Assembly: GCA_946406925.1 (NCBI GenBank)
Contig: CAMJMF010000003.1
Coordinates: 1-42,923, forward strand
Reading direction: 5' to 3'
DNA length: 42,923 nucleotides
Origin: an uncultured Spirochaetales bacterium
Lineage (GTDB): Bacteria > Spirochaetota > Spirochaetia > Treponematales > Treponemataceae
How positions within the stretch are numbered: the stretch's first letter is position 1; each line of letters begins with the position of its first letter. The notes below the pieces were generated by a model that saw only the letters and a list, made by a program, of their open reading frames with translations, searched no databases and had not been told where the DNA came from. Both the position numbers and the translations under genes were made by a program. Below are positions 32,326 to 41,451 of the stretch, piece after piece.

Positions 32326-34596
32326 CTATGCACCGGGGTGCGTCTTTCTTATATATTCAAAGGCCTCAGTTCTTGCAATATTCATTATAGCTGCATCGCG
32401 GACAGGGTCAGCAATTGACAAGGTCAGATAACCTGACTGCTGAACACCGAGCACCTCGCCCGGGCCGCGCAAACGCAGGTCTTCTTCTGCAATAAAAAAG
32501 CCGTCTGTGCTTTCATAAAGCGCTTTTAACCTAGCCTTGCCGTCTTCAGTTAGTTTTTCTGAATAAATAAGAAAACAATGAGACTGAAGATTGCTCCGCC
32601 CTACACGCCCGCGCAGCTGATGCAATGCGGCAAGGCCGAATCTTTCTGCATGTTCAATGACCATGCAAGTTGCATTCGGCACGTCTACACCGACTTCTAC
32701 AACGCTTGTTGCAACCAGAATCTGAATCTTGTTTGCATTGAACTGCGACATTATTTCGCGCTGTTCGTTTTCTTCAATTTTAGAATGAATAAGCGCAATT
32801 TTATATTCAGGGAAAATCTTTCTTGAAAGGAATTCATACATCTGTTCCGCAGATTTCGGGCTGTTTCCGCGCTCTTCGTCAGTTTCACCCTGCTCAATTA
32901 ACGGATAAACAAAATAAGCCTGTCTGCCCTGCTGCAGCTCAGCGCGCACATAGCGGTAAACGTTTTCTTCGCTGCCCTGCTTTGTCAGGTGCGTCTTTAT
33001 AGGCAGGCGCCCCAACGGCATAGACTTTATCACAGAAATATCCAGGTCGCCGAAAACAGACAATGCAAGTGTCTGCGGAATTGGTGTTGCAGACATCATC
33101 AAAAGATTCGGCGTTATATATTCAACTGAAGAAGTTTTTTCAGTTTGCGGCTTGTCCTGCGTATGGTTCTGGTAAGCTGAATCTGCAAGCCGGCGCCCTT
33201 TTTCAAGAATCGCATTTCGCTGTAGTACGCCGAAGCGGTGCTGCTCATCAATTACAGCAAGCCGCAAGTCTTTGTACTGCACATTATGCGAGAACAAAGC
33301 GTGCGTTCCAATAACAAGCTGAATGTTTCCGTTTTTCAGCTCGGTTAAAAGCATGTTTCTGCCGGCAGCTTTTATATTGCCTGTAAGAAACGCCAGCGAA
33401 ACATCAGCACATTGCAGAAGCTTTGCCGCGTTTTCAGCATGCTGCCTTGCAAGCAATTCTGTCGGAGCAAGCATTGCACATTGTCCGCCGTAATCTATAA
33501 CCCTAAGGCAGGCAAAAAATGCGGCAAGCGTCTTTCCAGAGCCGACATCACCTTGAAGCAACCGCGCCATAGCATACGGCTTTTTCAAATCATAAGAGCG
33601 GTCAATGTCGGCGTTCATCTCAGCTATTACTTTTTTCTGGTCTATTGTAAGCTCAAATTGCAAAGCCTCAAGCACTTTTTTTTGGCGCGGTGAAAGCCCG
33701 TCTAAGAAACATGCATCAATTATTGCTTTTGCAGAATCAGAGTCCGGCGCACCATTCGTGTTTTCTCTTGATAAAGAAGCTTCTTCCACAATAGAGGAAG
33801 AAGACGCAAAAATTGAATCATCAGGCAGCTTGCCGCGGTGTGCCAAAGAGCGCAGTCCTATCTGAACCTGAAACTGGTACAATTCCTCAAAAATCAGCGT
33901 GATTCTGGCACGCTCGGCTTCCTGCATTGTCTTCGGCATGTGCATTGCACTAATGCATTCGGCTTTGTGCATCAGCTTATGCTTTTCGATTATCTCTTCA
34001 GGAATTTCATCTGAAATGCCTTTCGCGTATTCTTTTATTGCGCGGGCAACCGCCTTTCTTATGGCTGCCTGGCTTAAACCCGCCGTCAGCGGATAAACAG
34101 CAAGAATCTTCTTTGAGCTGAAGTATTCAGAATATTTTTGCATTGAATGCGTCTGTGCAAAATCAGCGGCAAGCTCATCAGCTGTGTCAGACGGCACCGG
34201 TTCAGCCTCAAAAGCAGAAGACTGAATGCTGCCATAACGCAGGCTGAAGGTTCCGTTTACGCGTATTGAAAAACCAACTGCAAGCGATTTTTCTAAAAAC
34301 GGCCGGTTAAAGCAGACAAGTTCGGCGCGCGCGCTTGAATCTTCGATTATCACTTTTAATGTGCGCATACTGCCGTAACCGAACCATTCGTGGGCAACAA
34401 CTTTGGCAATTGTATTTACTTTTCCGTGCTGAAAATCCTTAAGCGGAATAAATTTTGTGCGGTCATCAAAGTTCCGCGGCCAATAGCTGAGCAAATCACC
34501 CACAGTAAAAATGTTCAGATGAGAAAAAAGCTTAGCTGTTGATTCGCCTACCCCATGAAGCGAGGTAACAGGAACGGATATTTCACGCAGCTTCAT
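32326..34596 (-). CDS. recG: ATP-dependent DNA helicase RecG
   Basis: A 756-residue superfamily 2 helicase. The N-terminal wedge/OB domain (LHGVGESTAKLFSHLNIFTVGDLLSYWPR and RAELVCFNRPFLEKSL) is followed by the helicase core: Walker A LLQGDVGSGKT, DEQH box AVIDEQHRFGV, LMMSATPIPQTLA (motif III), and motif VI HQLRGRVGRS. It remodels stalled forks and branches Holliday junctions in recombination. An unusual acidic/Ser-rich insertion (ASSSSIVEEASLSRENTNGAPDSD) lies between the wedge and the core. It starts 18 bp after the yggT-type gene, with no clear Shine-Dalgarno, probably in one transcript with it. Confidence 0.96.
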   Translation of the reverse strand: MKLREISVPVTSLHGVGESTAKLFSHLNIFTVGDLLSYWPRNFDDRTKFIPLKDFQHGKVNTIAKVVAHEWFGYGSMRTLKVIIEDSSARAELVCFNRPFLEKSLAVGFSIRVNGTFSLRYGSIQSSAFEAEPVPSDTADELAADFAQTHSMQKYSEYFSSKKILAVYPLTAGLSQAAIRKAVARAIKEYAKGISDEIPEEIIEKHKLMHKAECISAMHMPKTMQEAERARITLIFEELYQFQVQIGLRSLAHRGKLPDDSIFASSSSIVEEASLSRENTNGAPDSDSAKAIIDACFLDGLSPRQKKVLEALQFELTIDQKKVIAEMNADIDRSYDLKKPYAMARLLQGDVGSGKTLAAFFACLRVIDYGGQCAMLAPTELLARQHAENAAKLLQCADVSLAFLTGNIKAAGRNMLLTELKNGNIQLVIGTHALFSHNVQYKDLRLAVIDEQHRFGVLQRNAILEKGRRLADSAYQNHTQDKPQTEKTSSVEYITPNLLMMSATPIPQTLALSVFGDLDISVIKSMPLGRLPIKTHLTKQGSEENVYRYVRAELQQGRQAYFVYPLIEQGETDEERGNSPKSAEQMYEFLSRKIFPEYKIALIHSKIEENEQREIMSQFNANKIQILVATSVVEVGVDVPNATCMVIEHAERFGLAALHQLRGRVGRSNLQSHCFLIYSEKLTEDGKARLKALYESTDGFFIAEEDLRLRGPGEVLGVQQSGYLTLSIADPVRDAAIMNIARTEAFEYIRKTHPGA

Positions 34597-34614
34597 ATAA
34601 CATTTTCAGTCTGT

Positions 34615-35202
34615 TTAAAACGGAAGACTGCAAAAAAACTTAGTAATAATACCCAGACATATCTGAATCAGAATGTAAGACAAAATAAGAGCCACAAGTG
34701 CTACTAAAAGAACAGTCTGATATTTTACATATTTTCTCGGGAAAACCATGTTTGTCAGACGGTAAGCAACCGGCGAAATCATTTTGTCAATCTGGCTCCA
34801 AATTGAAGATGTGTCTCTGTTCAGAACACTTACAATCAGTCTGATAAAAATAATAACAAATAGTACAATCAGTACTGAATTAATTACAGACCAGCACAGT
34901 CTGATTATTTCTGCAATTATTATGCCTACAGAAAATCTGCGGGTGCTTACAATGCCCTGCAGAATTGAAGAAATAATTACAAGCACGCCGATTGCAAGAA
35001 TCGGTGTAAAATCTAAAGGACCGGCTCTAAGAATGCGGACCTTCTTAAAAAGATTCAGATAAGGGTCGCAGATTTCAGCCAAAATTTTGCCGAATTTTGA
35101 ATATTCCAAAGAAGGAATCCATGTCAAAATAACTCTGACAAACAAAATCAATGTATAAAATGAAATAATAACTGACAGATAGTTTAAAATATTAATAAAC
35201 AT
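34615..35202 (-). CDS. YggT family membrane protein
   Basis: A 195-residue inner-membrane protein built of two YggT-type repeats: residues about 1-85 (YTLILFVRVILTWIPSLEYSKF, DPYLNLFKKVRILRAGPLDFTPI) and about 100-190 (VIFIRLIVSVLNRDTSSIWSQID, ISPVAYRLTNMVFPRK). About five membrane helices are visible. YggT proteins are linked to osmotic stress or cell-shape functions in other bacteria, but the mechanism is unknown. GAGG precedes the ATG and a TATAAT box lies about 50 bp upstream (35258-35253) without a good -35. recG follows after 18 bp. Confidence 0.85.
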   Translation of the reverse strand: MFINILNYLSVIISFYTLILFVRVILTWIPSLEYSKFGKILAEICDPYLNLFKKVRILRAGPLDFTPILAIGVLVIISSILQGIVSTRRFSVGIIIAEIIRLCWSVINSVLIVLFVIIFIRLIVSVLNRDTSSIWSQIDKMISPVAYRLTNMVFPRKYVKYQTVLLVALVALILSYILIQICLGIITKFFCSLPF

Positions 35203-35252
35203 ACAAAAACCTCGTATTTTTAATGCCTTAAGCGTTAACCAGCTCTTCTATA

Positions 35253-35258
35253 ATTATA
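35253..35258 (-). promoter_or_regulatory. -10 box of the yggT-recG unit
   Basis: Minus strand GTATAAT about 50 bp before the yggT-type ATG; no convincing -35 is 16-18 nt upstream. The nearby GCAGA-T7-TCTGC stem is too short to call as a dnaE terminator. Confidence 0.4.
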
Positions 35259-35313
35259 CTAAAAAATCATCAGCATGGCAGATTTTTTTCTGCTATATTT
35301 TAGATAAAATCCA

Positions 35314-38300
35314 TTATTCTTTCCATACGCTTTCAACGAAAGAAAGATTCTTTATGCCTTCAAGAAATTCATTATTTGAAGGAACTGTAAGCTGCTGGTT
35401 TGCCATAACCACATATTTTTTATTGCCGTATTCTAGATGGAAATAAACCGCGCAATTGCCTTCCTGCTCAAAAAGATAATTCTTCAGCGGCATAATATCA
35501 CGCTCTGTCTTCATGCCGTTTTCAAGCTTAATATGAATTTCTTTTACGGTGCGCTCCTGCAAATCATTCGGGTTGATAACCTCATCAACTAAAAATGAAG
35601 GTGTATCTCTTGATAAGTCAAGTTTTCCCTTAAAACCGAAAACTCCGTCAATTTTAAGGATGGAATTGTATTTTTCCCATGATCTTTGGAAGAAAGTCAA
35701 ATCGATTGTGCCGTTAATATCTTCAAACTGACAGAACGCCATCAAACTGCCTTTCTTGGTTGTAATAGTTCTTATGCTTTTAAGCATTCCGACTATTGTG
35801 TAGGTTTTGCCTTTTTGGGCACGTGACGGTTCTGCAATATTTATAGTCTCTGCTTTTTCAATTATGCTGCGGTATTCATCAAGCGGGTGGCCTGAAATAT
35901 AAAAGCCGATAAGTTCTTTTTCAATTGCAAGTTTTTCCTGCAAAGTCCATTCTTCTGCCGGCTGAAATACAAAATCAGCGTATTCTTTTTCGCCTGCATC
36001 TTCAAAAAGACTTACCTGACCGTAGCGTGTGTCTTCTTTCTTTTGATCCGCGTAATTTACAGCCTGCTCCATATTCAGCAAAAGCATTGAGCGCGGAATT
36101 GTATCAACATTGTCAAAGCAGCCTGTCTTTATCATTACTTCTATTGCTTTTTTGTTTACGGTGTGCAGATCAACTCGGTCAAGAAAATCCATAAAGCTCT
36201 TGTAAGGCCCGTTTTTTGCGCGCTCTTCTACAATTAAATCGGCAGCGGCATCTCCAAGCCCTTTTATACCGAGCAGACCGTAAACAATGCGGCCGTCAAC
36301 AACGTCAAAGACTCTGTCTGAGCGGTTTACGTCAGGCGGGTCTATTGCGATGCCCATAGATCTGCCCTCAGCAATGTACTCAGGCAGCTTGTCCGCGCTC
36401 GTAATTTCGTTGGTTAAGTTGGCGGCAATAAATTCAGCCGGGAAATGAGCTTTAAGATAAGCTGTGCGGTACGCAACTACAGAATATGCAGCTGCATGGC
36501 TCTTGTTAAAACCATAGCCGGCAAATGGAACCATTATCTCAAAGATGTCACCGGCATGTTCCGCCGTAAAGCCGTTTTTTACTGCACCCTGAATAAACTC
36601 TTCTTTCTTCTGCATAAGAACATCGAGTTTCTTCTTTCCCATAGCACGGCGGAGCATATCCGCACCGCCGAGTGAAAAGCCTGCGATGCGCTGGGCAACC
36701 TGCATTACCTGTTCCTGATAAACCATAACGCCGTATGTTTCTTTCAAAATGTCTTCAAGACATGGATCCGGGTACGTGATTGTCGCAGGATTTCTCTTGC
36801 CTTCAATATATTTCGGAATGTAATCCATCGGACCAGGACGGTAAAGCGCGTTCAAAGCAACAACATCTTCAATACAGCGCGGCTGGGCCTCACGCAGAAT
36901 CTTCTGCATGCCAGGGCTTTCAAACTGAAAGACCGCAACAGTGTCGCCGCGGCAGAACAAATCAAAAGTCTTTTCGTCTTCTTCTGAAACTTCGTCTGTC
37001 TTAAAGTTTTCCAAACCAGGGCGCTTGCGGATAATCCGCTCGGCATATTTGATGAGCGTGAGCGTCTTAAGCCCCAAATAGTCCATCTTTACAAGGCCGC
37101 ACGGTTCGATAATGTCCATTGTGTATTGAACGGCAACCTTACCGGTCTTTGAGTCTTTGTAAACAGGCGCCCATTCAGGCAGTTCGCTCCTGCCGATTAC
37201 AATGCCCGAAGCATGAAGCGATGTATTGCGGTTTACGTCCTCAAGCTTAAAGCAAAGATCAAAAAGCTCTTTATAGCGCGGGTCGTCTCTGTAAGGCTTA
37301 AGCTGTCCGAAATCAGGATGCTTCTCATCGGGGTCAGCAAACGCATCTTTTAAGTGAACTTTGGGACCTTCAGGCACACCCTTTTTGAGCATGTTCACAT
37401 CAGCCAGCGGAATGCCCAATGCACGTCCGACATCGGCTATAACGGCTTTTGCTTTCAGTGTACCGAATGTTACGATATGCCCAACCTGCGGATCACCGTA
37501 TTTTTCACGTGTATAAGCGATAACGTCCTGGCGTCCTTCGAAGCACATATCAACGTCAAAATCAGGCATGCTGACGCGTTCCGGGTTTAAGAAACGCTCA
37601 AAAATCAATTTGAATCTAAAAGGGTCAATGTCGGTAATCGTCATTGCATAAGCTACAAGAGAACCTGCGCCCGAACCGCGTCCAGGTCCGATCGGGATTC
37701 CATGAGTCTTTGACCAGTTAATAAAATCCCAAACTATAAGGAAATAGCCTGAAAAGCCCATCTGAAAAATAATGCTGAGCTCGTAAGATGCTCTGTCGAC
37801 AATTTCTTTTGTAATAACCTTATAGCGTTTGCGTAAGCCCGTCTCAACAAGGTGAAGAACATACAAATCCTGTGTGGCAAACTCTTTTGGAATTTCGTAA
37901 ACAGGCAGACAGTCTTTTAACTGCTGGGTTTTGTACTGTGGAATTGTCAGATTGCACATGTCAGCTATGCGCTTTGTGTTTGTTATCATTTCCGGATAAT
38001 CAGGAAAAAGCTGCGCCATCTCGTCGCCGCTTTTCATATAAAACTGACCGCCGGCATAAGCTTCTGCACCATGCGGCTCGCTTCTAAGCTTTTTGCGTCC
38101 TACACAAAGCAGAATGTCCTGCGCGGCTGCATCATCAGGGCGCGCATAGTGGATATCATTTGTAACGACCATAGGAACACCAAGTGTTCTTGCTACATCG
38201 ATCAGCATTGGTGCAACCCTGCGCTGATCCGCAATTCCATGGTCCTGCAATTCTATGTAATAGTTTTCCGGTCCGAAGATTTCTCTATATGTGCATACGA

Positions 38301-38775
38301 GTTCCTCAGCTTCTTTTCTTTTGCCCGCCAGCAATAATTGTGGAAGCTGTCCTGCAAGACAGGCAGAAAGGCAGACCAAACCGCCGTTATATTGCTTTAG
38401 CAGCTCAAGGTCAATTCTCGGTTTATAGTACATTCCCTCTGTAAAAGCACGGCTTGTCAGCATGCAGAGGTTTTTATAGCCTTCTACATTTTTAGCGATT
38501 AAAATCAAGTGATAATAGCGGTTTCCATCTTCTGAGCCTTTCTGCTCATGTCTGCTTCCCGGCGCTACATAGAATTCGCAGCCTACCAGCGGATTTATTC
38601 CGGCTTTATGGCAGGCCTGCTCAAAGCGCAGAGAACCGAACATATTGCCATGATCGGTCAATGCAAGGGCGGTCATACCCAATTCTTTTGCGCGGTCAAT
38701 TAATGTTGTTATCTTAGAAGCGCCGTCTAGCAGCGAATAATCGGAATGGACATGGAGATGGACAAATTCACTCAT
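35314..38775 (-). CDS. dnaE: DNA polymerase III alpha subunit
   Basis: A 1153-residue replicative polymerase of the DnaE1 type. The order is a PHP domain (VHLHVHSDYSLLDGASKI, then TALALTDHGNMFGS), the C-family catalytic core with PGRGSGAGSLVAYAMTITDIDP and the aspartates in MPDFDVDMCF, a fingers/HhH region (YGLLGIKGLGDAAADLIV), a clamp-binding motif of QxxLF type (YGQVSLFEDAG), and an OB domain (YTIVGMLKSIRTITTKKG). The PHP metal ligands look intact. It copies the chromosome in the holoenzyme. There is no Shine-Dalgarno; a TTCAAA-17-TAAACT promoter places the transcript start next to the ATG. The gene is divergent from groES. Confidence 0.97.
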   Translation of the reverse strand: MSEFVHLHVHSDYSLLDGASKITTLIDRAKELGMTALALTDHGNMFGSLRFEQACHKAGINPLVGCEFYVAPGSRHEQKGSEDGNRYYHLILIAKNVEGYKNLCMLTSRAFTEGMYYKPRIDLELLKQYNGGLVCLSACLAGQLPQLLLAGKRKEAEELVCTYREIFGPENYYIELQDHGIADQRRVAPMLIDVARTLGVPMVVTNDIHYARPDDAAAQDILLCVGRKKLRSEPHGAEAYAGGQFYMKSGDEMAQLFPDYPEMITNTKRIADMCNLTIPQYKTQQLKDCLPVYEIPKEFATQDLYVLHLVETGLRKRYKVITKEIVDRASYELSIIFQMGFSGYFLIVWDFINWSKTHGIPIGPGRGSGAGSLVAYAMTITDIDPFRFKLIFERFLNPERVSMPDFDVDMCFEGRQDVIAYTREKYGDPQVGHIVTFGTLKAKAVIADVGRALGIPLADVNMLKKGVPEGPKVHLKDAFADPDEKHPDFGQLKPYRDDPRYKELFDLCFKLEDVNRNTSLHASGIVIGRSELPEWAPVYKDSKTGKVAVQYTMDIIEPCGLVKMDYLGLKTLTLIKYAERIIRKRPGLENFKTDEVSEEDEKTFDLFCRGDTVAVFQFESPGMQKILREAQPRCIEDVVALNALYRPGPMDYIPKYIEGKRNPATITYPDPCLEDILKETYGVMVYQEQVMQVAQRIAGFSLGGADMLRRAMGKKKLDVLMQKKEEFIQGAVKNGFTAEHAGDIFEIMVPFAGYGFNKSHAAAYSVVAYRTAYLKAHFPAEFIAANLTNEITSADKLPEYIAEGRSMGIAIDPPDVNRSDRVFDVVDGRIVYGLLGIKGLGDAAADLIVEERAKNGPYKSFMDFLDRVDLHTVNKKAIEVMIKTGCFDNVDTIPRSMLLLNMEQAVNYADQKKEDTRYGQVSLFEDAGEKEYADFVFQPAEEWTLQEKLAIEKELIGFYISGHPLDEYRSIIEKAETINIAEPSRAQKGKTYTIVGMLKSIRTITTKKGSLMAFCQFEDINGTIDLTFFQRSWEKYNSILKIDGVFGFKGKLDLSRDTPSFLVDEVINPNDLQERTVKEIHIKLENGMKTERDIMPLKNYLFEQEGNCAVYFHLEYGNKKYVVMANQQLTVPSNNEFLEGIKNLSFVESVWKE

Positions 38776-38782
38776 GTTTTCC

Positions 38783-38811
38783 AGTTTATCACAAAGCCTG
38801 TCTTTTTTGAA
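38783..38811 (-). promoter_or_regulatory. promoter giving a leaderless dnaE mRNA
   Basis: Minus strand TTCAAA, 17-nt spacer, TAAACT preceded by TGTGA (extended -10-like). The -10 ends 7 nt before the ATG at 38775. Confidence 0.5.
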
Positions 38812-38829
38812 GCTAATTAACTTTTTTCC

Positions 38830-38859
38830 TTGACGCTAAGACGTCAAAATTCGTATATT
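38830..38859 (+). promoter_or_regulatory. groES promoter with a non-CIRCE inverted repeat
   Basis: TTGACG, 18-nt spacer, TATATT. The -35 is the first arm of the perfect inverted repeat TTGACG-N6-CGTCAA (38830-38847). A CIRCE element (TTAGCACTC-N9-GAGTGCTAA) is not present. Confidence 0.65.
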
Positions 38860-38913
38860 TAATGTAAGGATTTAGAAATCCAAAAATTGTTATTTATTCT
38901 ATTCGGAGGATAT

Positions 38914-39180
38914 ATGAAAGTTAGACCTTTAGCAGACCGCGTATTGGTAAAAACTGAAAAAACTGAATCTAAGACCGCAAGCGGCATTATCATTCCAGAT
39001 ACAGCACAGGAAAAAACACAGACAGCTGTTGTTGTTGCTGTAGGTGATGACAAAGAAAAAATCAAGGTAAAAGCAGGCGAACGCGTTATGTATGACAAAT
39101 ACGCAGGCACATCAATTAAGATTGACGGCGAAGACCATCTTATCTTGAAAGCAGCAGACATTATTGCTGTAATTGACTAA
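38914..39180 (+). CDS. groES: co-chaperonin GroES
   Basis: An 88-residue Cpn10, slightly short for the family. It begins MKVRPLADRVLVKTEKTESKTASGIIIPD, which carries the start and the mobile loop, and continues KVKAGERVMYDKYAGTSIKIDG and ends LKAADIIAVID. It caps the GroEL ring during protein folding. I use the ATG with CGGAGG before it, ten codons into the track ORF. groEL does not follow: the gene ends at its own terminator. That separation is known from treponemes. The promoter carries an inverted repeat other than CIRCE, so heat regulation may use a different repressor. Confidence 0.96.
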   Translation: MKVRPLADRVLVKTEKTESKTASGIIIPDTAQEKTQTAVVVAVGDDKEKIKVKAGERVMYDKYAGTSIKIDGEDHLILKAADIIAVID

Positions 39181-39199
39181 GACCTTATCAATAATTTAT

Positions 39200-39250
39200 A
39201 AAAAAGGGCTGTCCGTTTGTTGAAGATTCAAGAAGCGGACAGCCTTTTTT
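39200..39250. terminator. bidirectional terminator between groES and the TPR gene
   Basis: GGCTGTCCG / CGGACAGCC stem of 9 bp with a 20-nt loop. Six T follow on the plus strand and five T on the minus strand, so it can end both convergent transcripts. Confidence 0.92.
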
Positions 39251-39274
39251 ATTATGCAATTCTTAATGTATTTC

Positions 39275-41014
39275 TTAATTAGCTAAGCCTTCAAGCCTCT
39301 TGTACAACAGGCGGGCTTTTGCATGTTCAGGATTCAACTGAAGACAATAAGACAGACACATCAAGGCGTTTTTCATATCTTTTTGAGATGCATAGACACA
39401 GCCCATTCTGTATTGAATTTCTGCCTTTATAATCTCATCAGAAGTAAGCCGCAAAGCTTTATTGTATAATTCAAAAGCATCCTGTAAGTGAGACTCAGAA
39501 TATTTTATCAAGCCATAATTCATCAGCACAGGAACACTTTTTGTATTATGCTTTACAAGATTTTCGTACAGGCGCACAGACTGTTTGTAATCTGGCGTGA
39601 GTTCATTTGGCACATTAATCGCAGAAAGATATGCTGCATATTCACATTCCAGAGCAGACAACGAATCAGCATTCACCTTAGAGATATCACTGCCATATTT
39701 GTGTGCCAGAAATTTGTTGAACAATGACTGAGCTTCTTCATAGCGCTTTAATTTACAAAGAAGCCATACTGCATAATGCTTTAAATTTTCGTTTTCAGGG
39801 TATTTTTCAAGCAGAAACCAAACATCAACAAGCTTTTCATCGTTTGATTTTTCTGTGTTTTTCCACTGCAATTTTGCACGTTCTACTGTTATGGCAGCAT
39901 CACCTGTTTCGGCTATTAATGCTTCCATGCGTGCCAATGCATCTTCAACAGGAACTATAGGTGCAGTGTCTCTCTGCTCCATGTTCAATGATTTAAAGCC
40001 GGCTCTTCTTACGGCAGAAGTTATCGCATCCTCCTGCTCGCGGTGTGTAATGTCATAAGCGTAATTTCCATATGCGGCAAGGCCAGGCACATAATTTGGA
40101 AAATACTTAATCAGCAGAATCAAAAACTCGCCTCTTTCAGGCTGCATATCATTTAAATCAGCATAATGTGCCAGATTATAATACGGAACAGGAGAAATGC
40201 CAGGGTCATATTTCAAAGATTCTTTCCAGAATTCAAAGGCTGATTTCTGCTCGTCAAGATACAGCGCGGCGTCTGCTTTCAGAATCATTACTTCGGCAGA
40301 AGGTTCCATTGAAGCTAAATCAATATAGGTCTGTGTAAAATTTCCGGCATCATAAGAGATTAAAGCCCAGAAAAGTTTGTCTTCATTATAGGTTTCACCA
40401 TAAGGATGCAATGCAAGCGCTTCCTGTATAAAACCGTTGTACGCTTCAATTACAGCTGCATTGCGCAAATACTGGTCGTTACCTGTTGCATAGGCTGCAT
40501 CGCAAAAGCTCTGAACAAATTCCCGCTTCAAATAATCATTTTCAGCTTTTGCTTTTTTTAAGCACAGTTCACTTAAGATTGAACCATATGGAGTTTTTTC
40601 AAGTCTTGAGGCAACTTTAAGTGCATCGTCATAGTTTTTTTCTTGAATGAGATGATGTGCATAAACTGCGGCAACTTCTGCGCTGTTCGGGCATTTCTTA
40701 TAAGCCTTTTTCATAAGCTTTCCGGCTTCTTTTGTATTGCCGGTACGCAGATAACGCTTGTAAATCGCAAACCACTCGTTTGGTTCAGATGCTACGCTTG
40801 AAGCATCTTTTAGCAAATCATTTGCTTCTTTCATTTGCCCCAAAGATATTAAAGAATCTACATTATCCATTGATGTTGCAAATGAAAAGTTAGCCGACTG
40901 CTTTTTACAGCCGGTCAAGCACAAAAGACAAATACTAATGAATAAAACAAAAAAAAGACCCGCCTGATAACAGAGAGTCTTTTTTGTATTATTGAGGCAA
41001 AATCTGCTTTTCAT
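39275..41014 (-). CDS. TPR-repeat lipoprotein
   Basis: A 579-residue lipoprotein. A long signal region (LFFVLFISICLLCLTGC) ends in lipobox LTGC (Cys36). The mature part is entirely helical with many tetratricopeptide-like repeats; the clearest are near residues 50-130 (WFAIYKRYLRTGNTKEAGKLMKKAYKKCPNSAEVAAVYAHHLI), 390-440 and 495-575 (LMNYGLIKYSESHLQDAFELYNKAL, YRMGCVYASQKDMKNALMCLSYCLQLNPEHAKA). It should act as a periplasmic protein-interaction scaffold, perhaps in envelope assembly. AAGGA precedes the ATG. It is third in a tight unit after the SurA-like gene and nusB (8 bp gap). Confidence 0.85.
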   Translation of the reverse strand: MKSRFCLNNTKKTLCYQAGLFFVLFISICLLCLTGCKKQSANFSFATSMDNVDSLISLGQMKEANDLLKDASSVASEPNEWFAIYKRYLRTGNTKEAGKLMKKAYKKCPNSAEVAAVYAHHLIQEKNYDDALKVASRLEKTPYGSILSELCLKKAKAENDYLKREFVQSFCDAAYATGNDQYLRNAAVIEAYNGFIQEALALHPYGETYNEDKLFWALISYDAGNFTQTYIDLASMEPSAEVMILKADAALYLDEQKSAFEFWKESLKYDPGISPVPYYNLAHYADLNDMQPERGEFLILLIKYFPNYVPGLAAYGNYAYDITHREQEDAITSAVRRAGFKSLNMEQRDTAPIVPVEDALARMEALIAETGDAAITVERAKLQWKNTEKSNDEKLVDVWFLLEKYPENENLKHYAVWLLCKLKRYEEAQSLFNKFLAHKYGSDISKVNADSLSALECEYAAYLSAINVPNELTPDYKQSVRLYENLVKHNTKSVPVLMNYGLIKYSESHLQDAFELYNKALRLTSDEIIKAEIQYRMGCVYASQKDMKNALMCLSYCLQLNPEHAKARLLYKRLEGLAN

Positions 41015-41022
41015 AATTTTCC

Positions 41023-41442
41023 TTATGCAGTTCGGCAGGATTTTTTTATGCTGTCTAAAATAGCATTTATAAATTTAAAGGAATCATCTGAACCGTATTC
41101 CTTTGATATATCAACAGCTTCATCAATAATTATGGTTGACGGCATATCATGCTGAAAAATCAGCGGGTAAACGCTTATCCGCAGAACAGCCAGGTCAACC
41201 TTATTCAACCGGGAAAAATCCCAATTAGTAAGATGAGACTTGATAGTCTCATCTATTTTTTCAATATTCTCAATAGTTCCACTGATGAGCATACGGGAAA
41301 AAGAAAGATTATCATCTCCAAGTTTTTCCTGCGTCTGCTCATCAACCCATGCAAATTCAAGCAGCTCTTCAAGCGGGATGTTGTTCACATCCCACGAATA
41401 CAATGCCTGAAATGCAATTATACGGCTTTTTCTTCTTGCCAC
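41023..41442 (-). CDS. nusB: transcription antitermination factor NusB
   Basis: A 139-residue all-helical protein of normal NusB size. It begins with an Arg-rich helix (ARRKSRIIAFQALYSWDVN) and ends with the conserved LAVLRISVYPLIF and IIIDEAVDISKEYGSDDSFKFINAILD. NusB with S10 binds boxA RNA in rRNA antitermination. The start is GTG with GGGAG 5 nt before it. It lies 9 bp after the SurA-like gene and 8 bp before the TPR lipoprotein gene, so the three are one operon, mixing a transcription factor with envelope genes. Confidence 0.95.
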   Translation of the reverse strand: MARRKSRIIAFQALYSWDVNNIPLEELLEFAWVDEQTQEKLGDDNLSFSRMLISGTIENIEKIDETIKSHLTNWDFSRLNKVDLAVLRISVYPLIFQHDMPSTIIIDEAVDISKEYGSDDSFKFINAILDSIKKSCRTA

Positions 41443-41451
41443 AGAAACTCC

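Noticed and set aside
38820-38914. CIRCE element before groES
   Set aside because: No TTAGCACTC or GAGTGCTAA; the repeat present is TTGACG-N6-CGTCAA.
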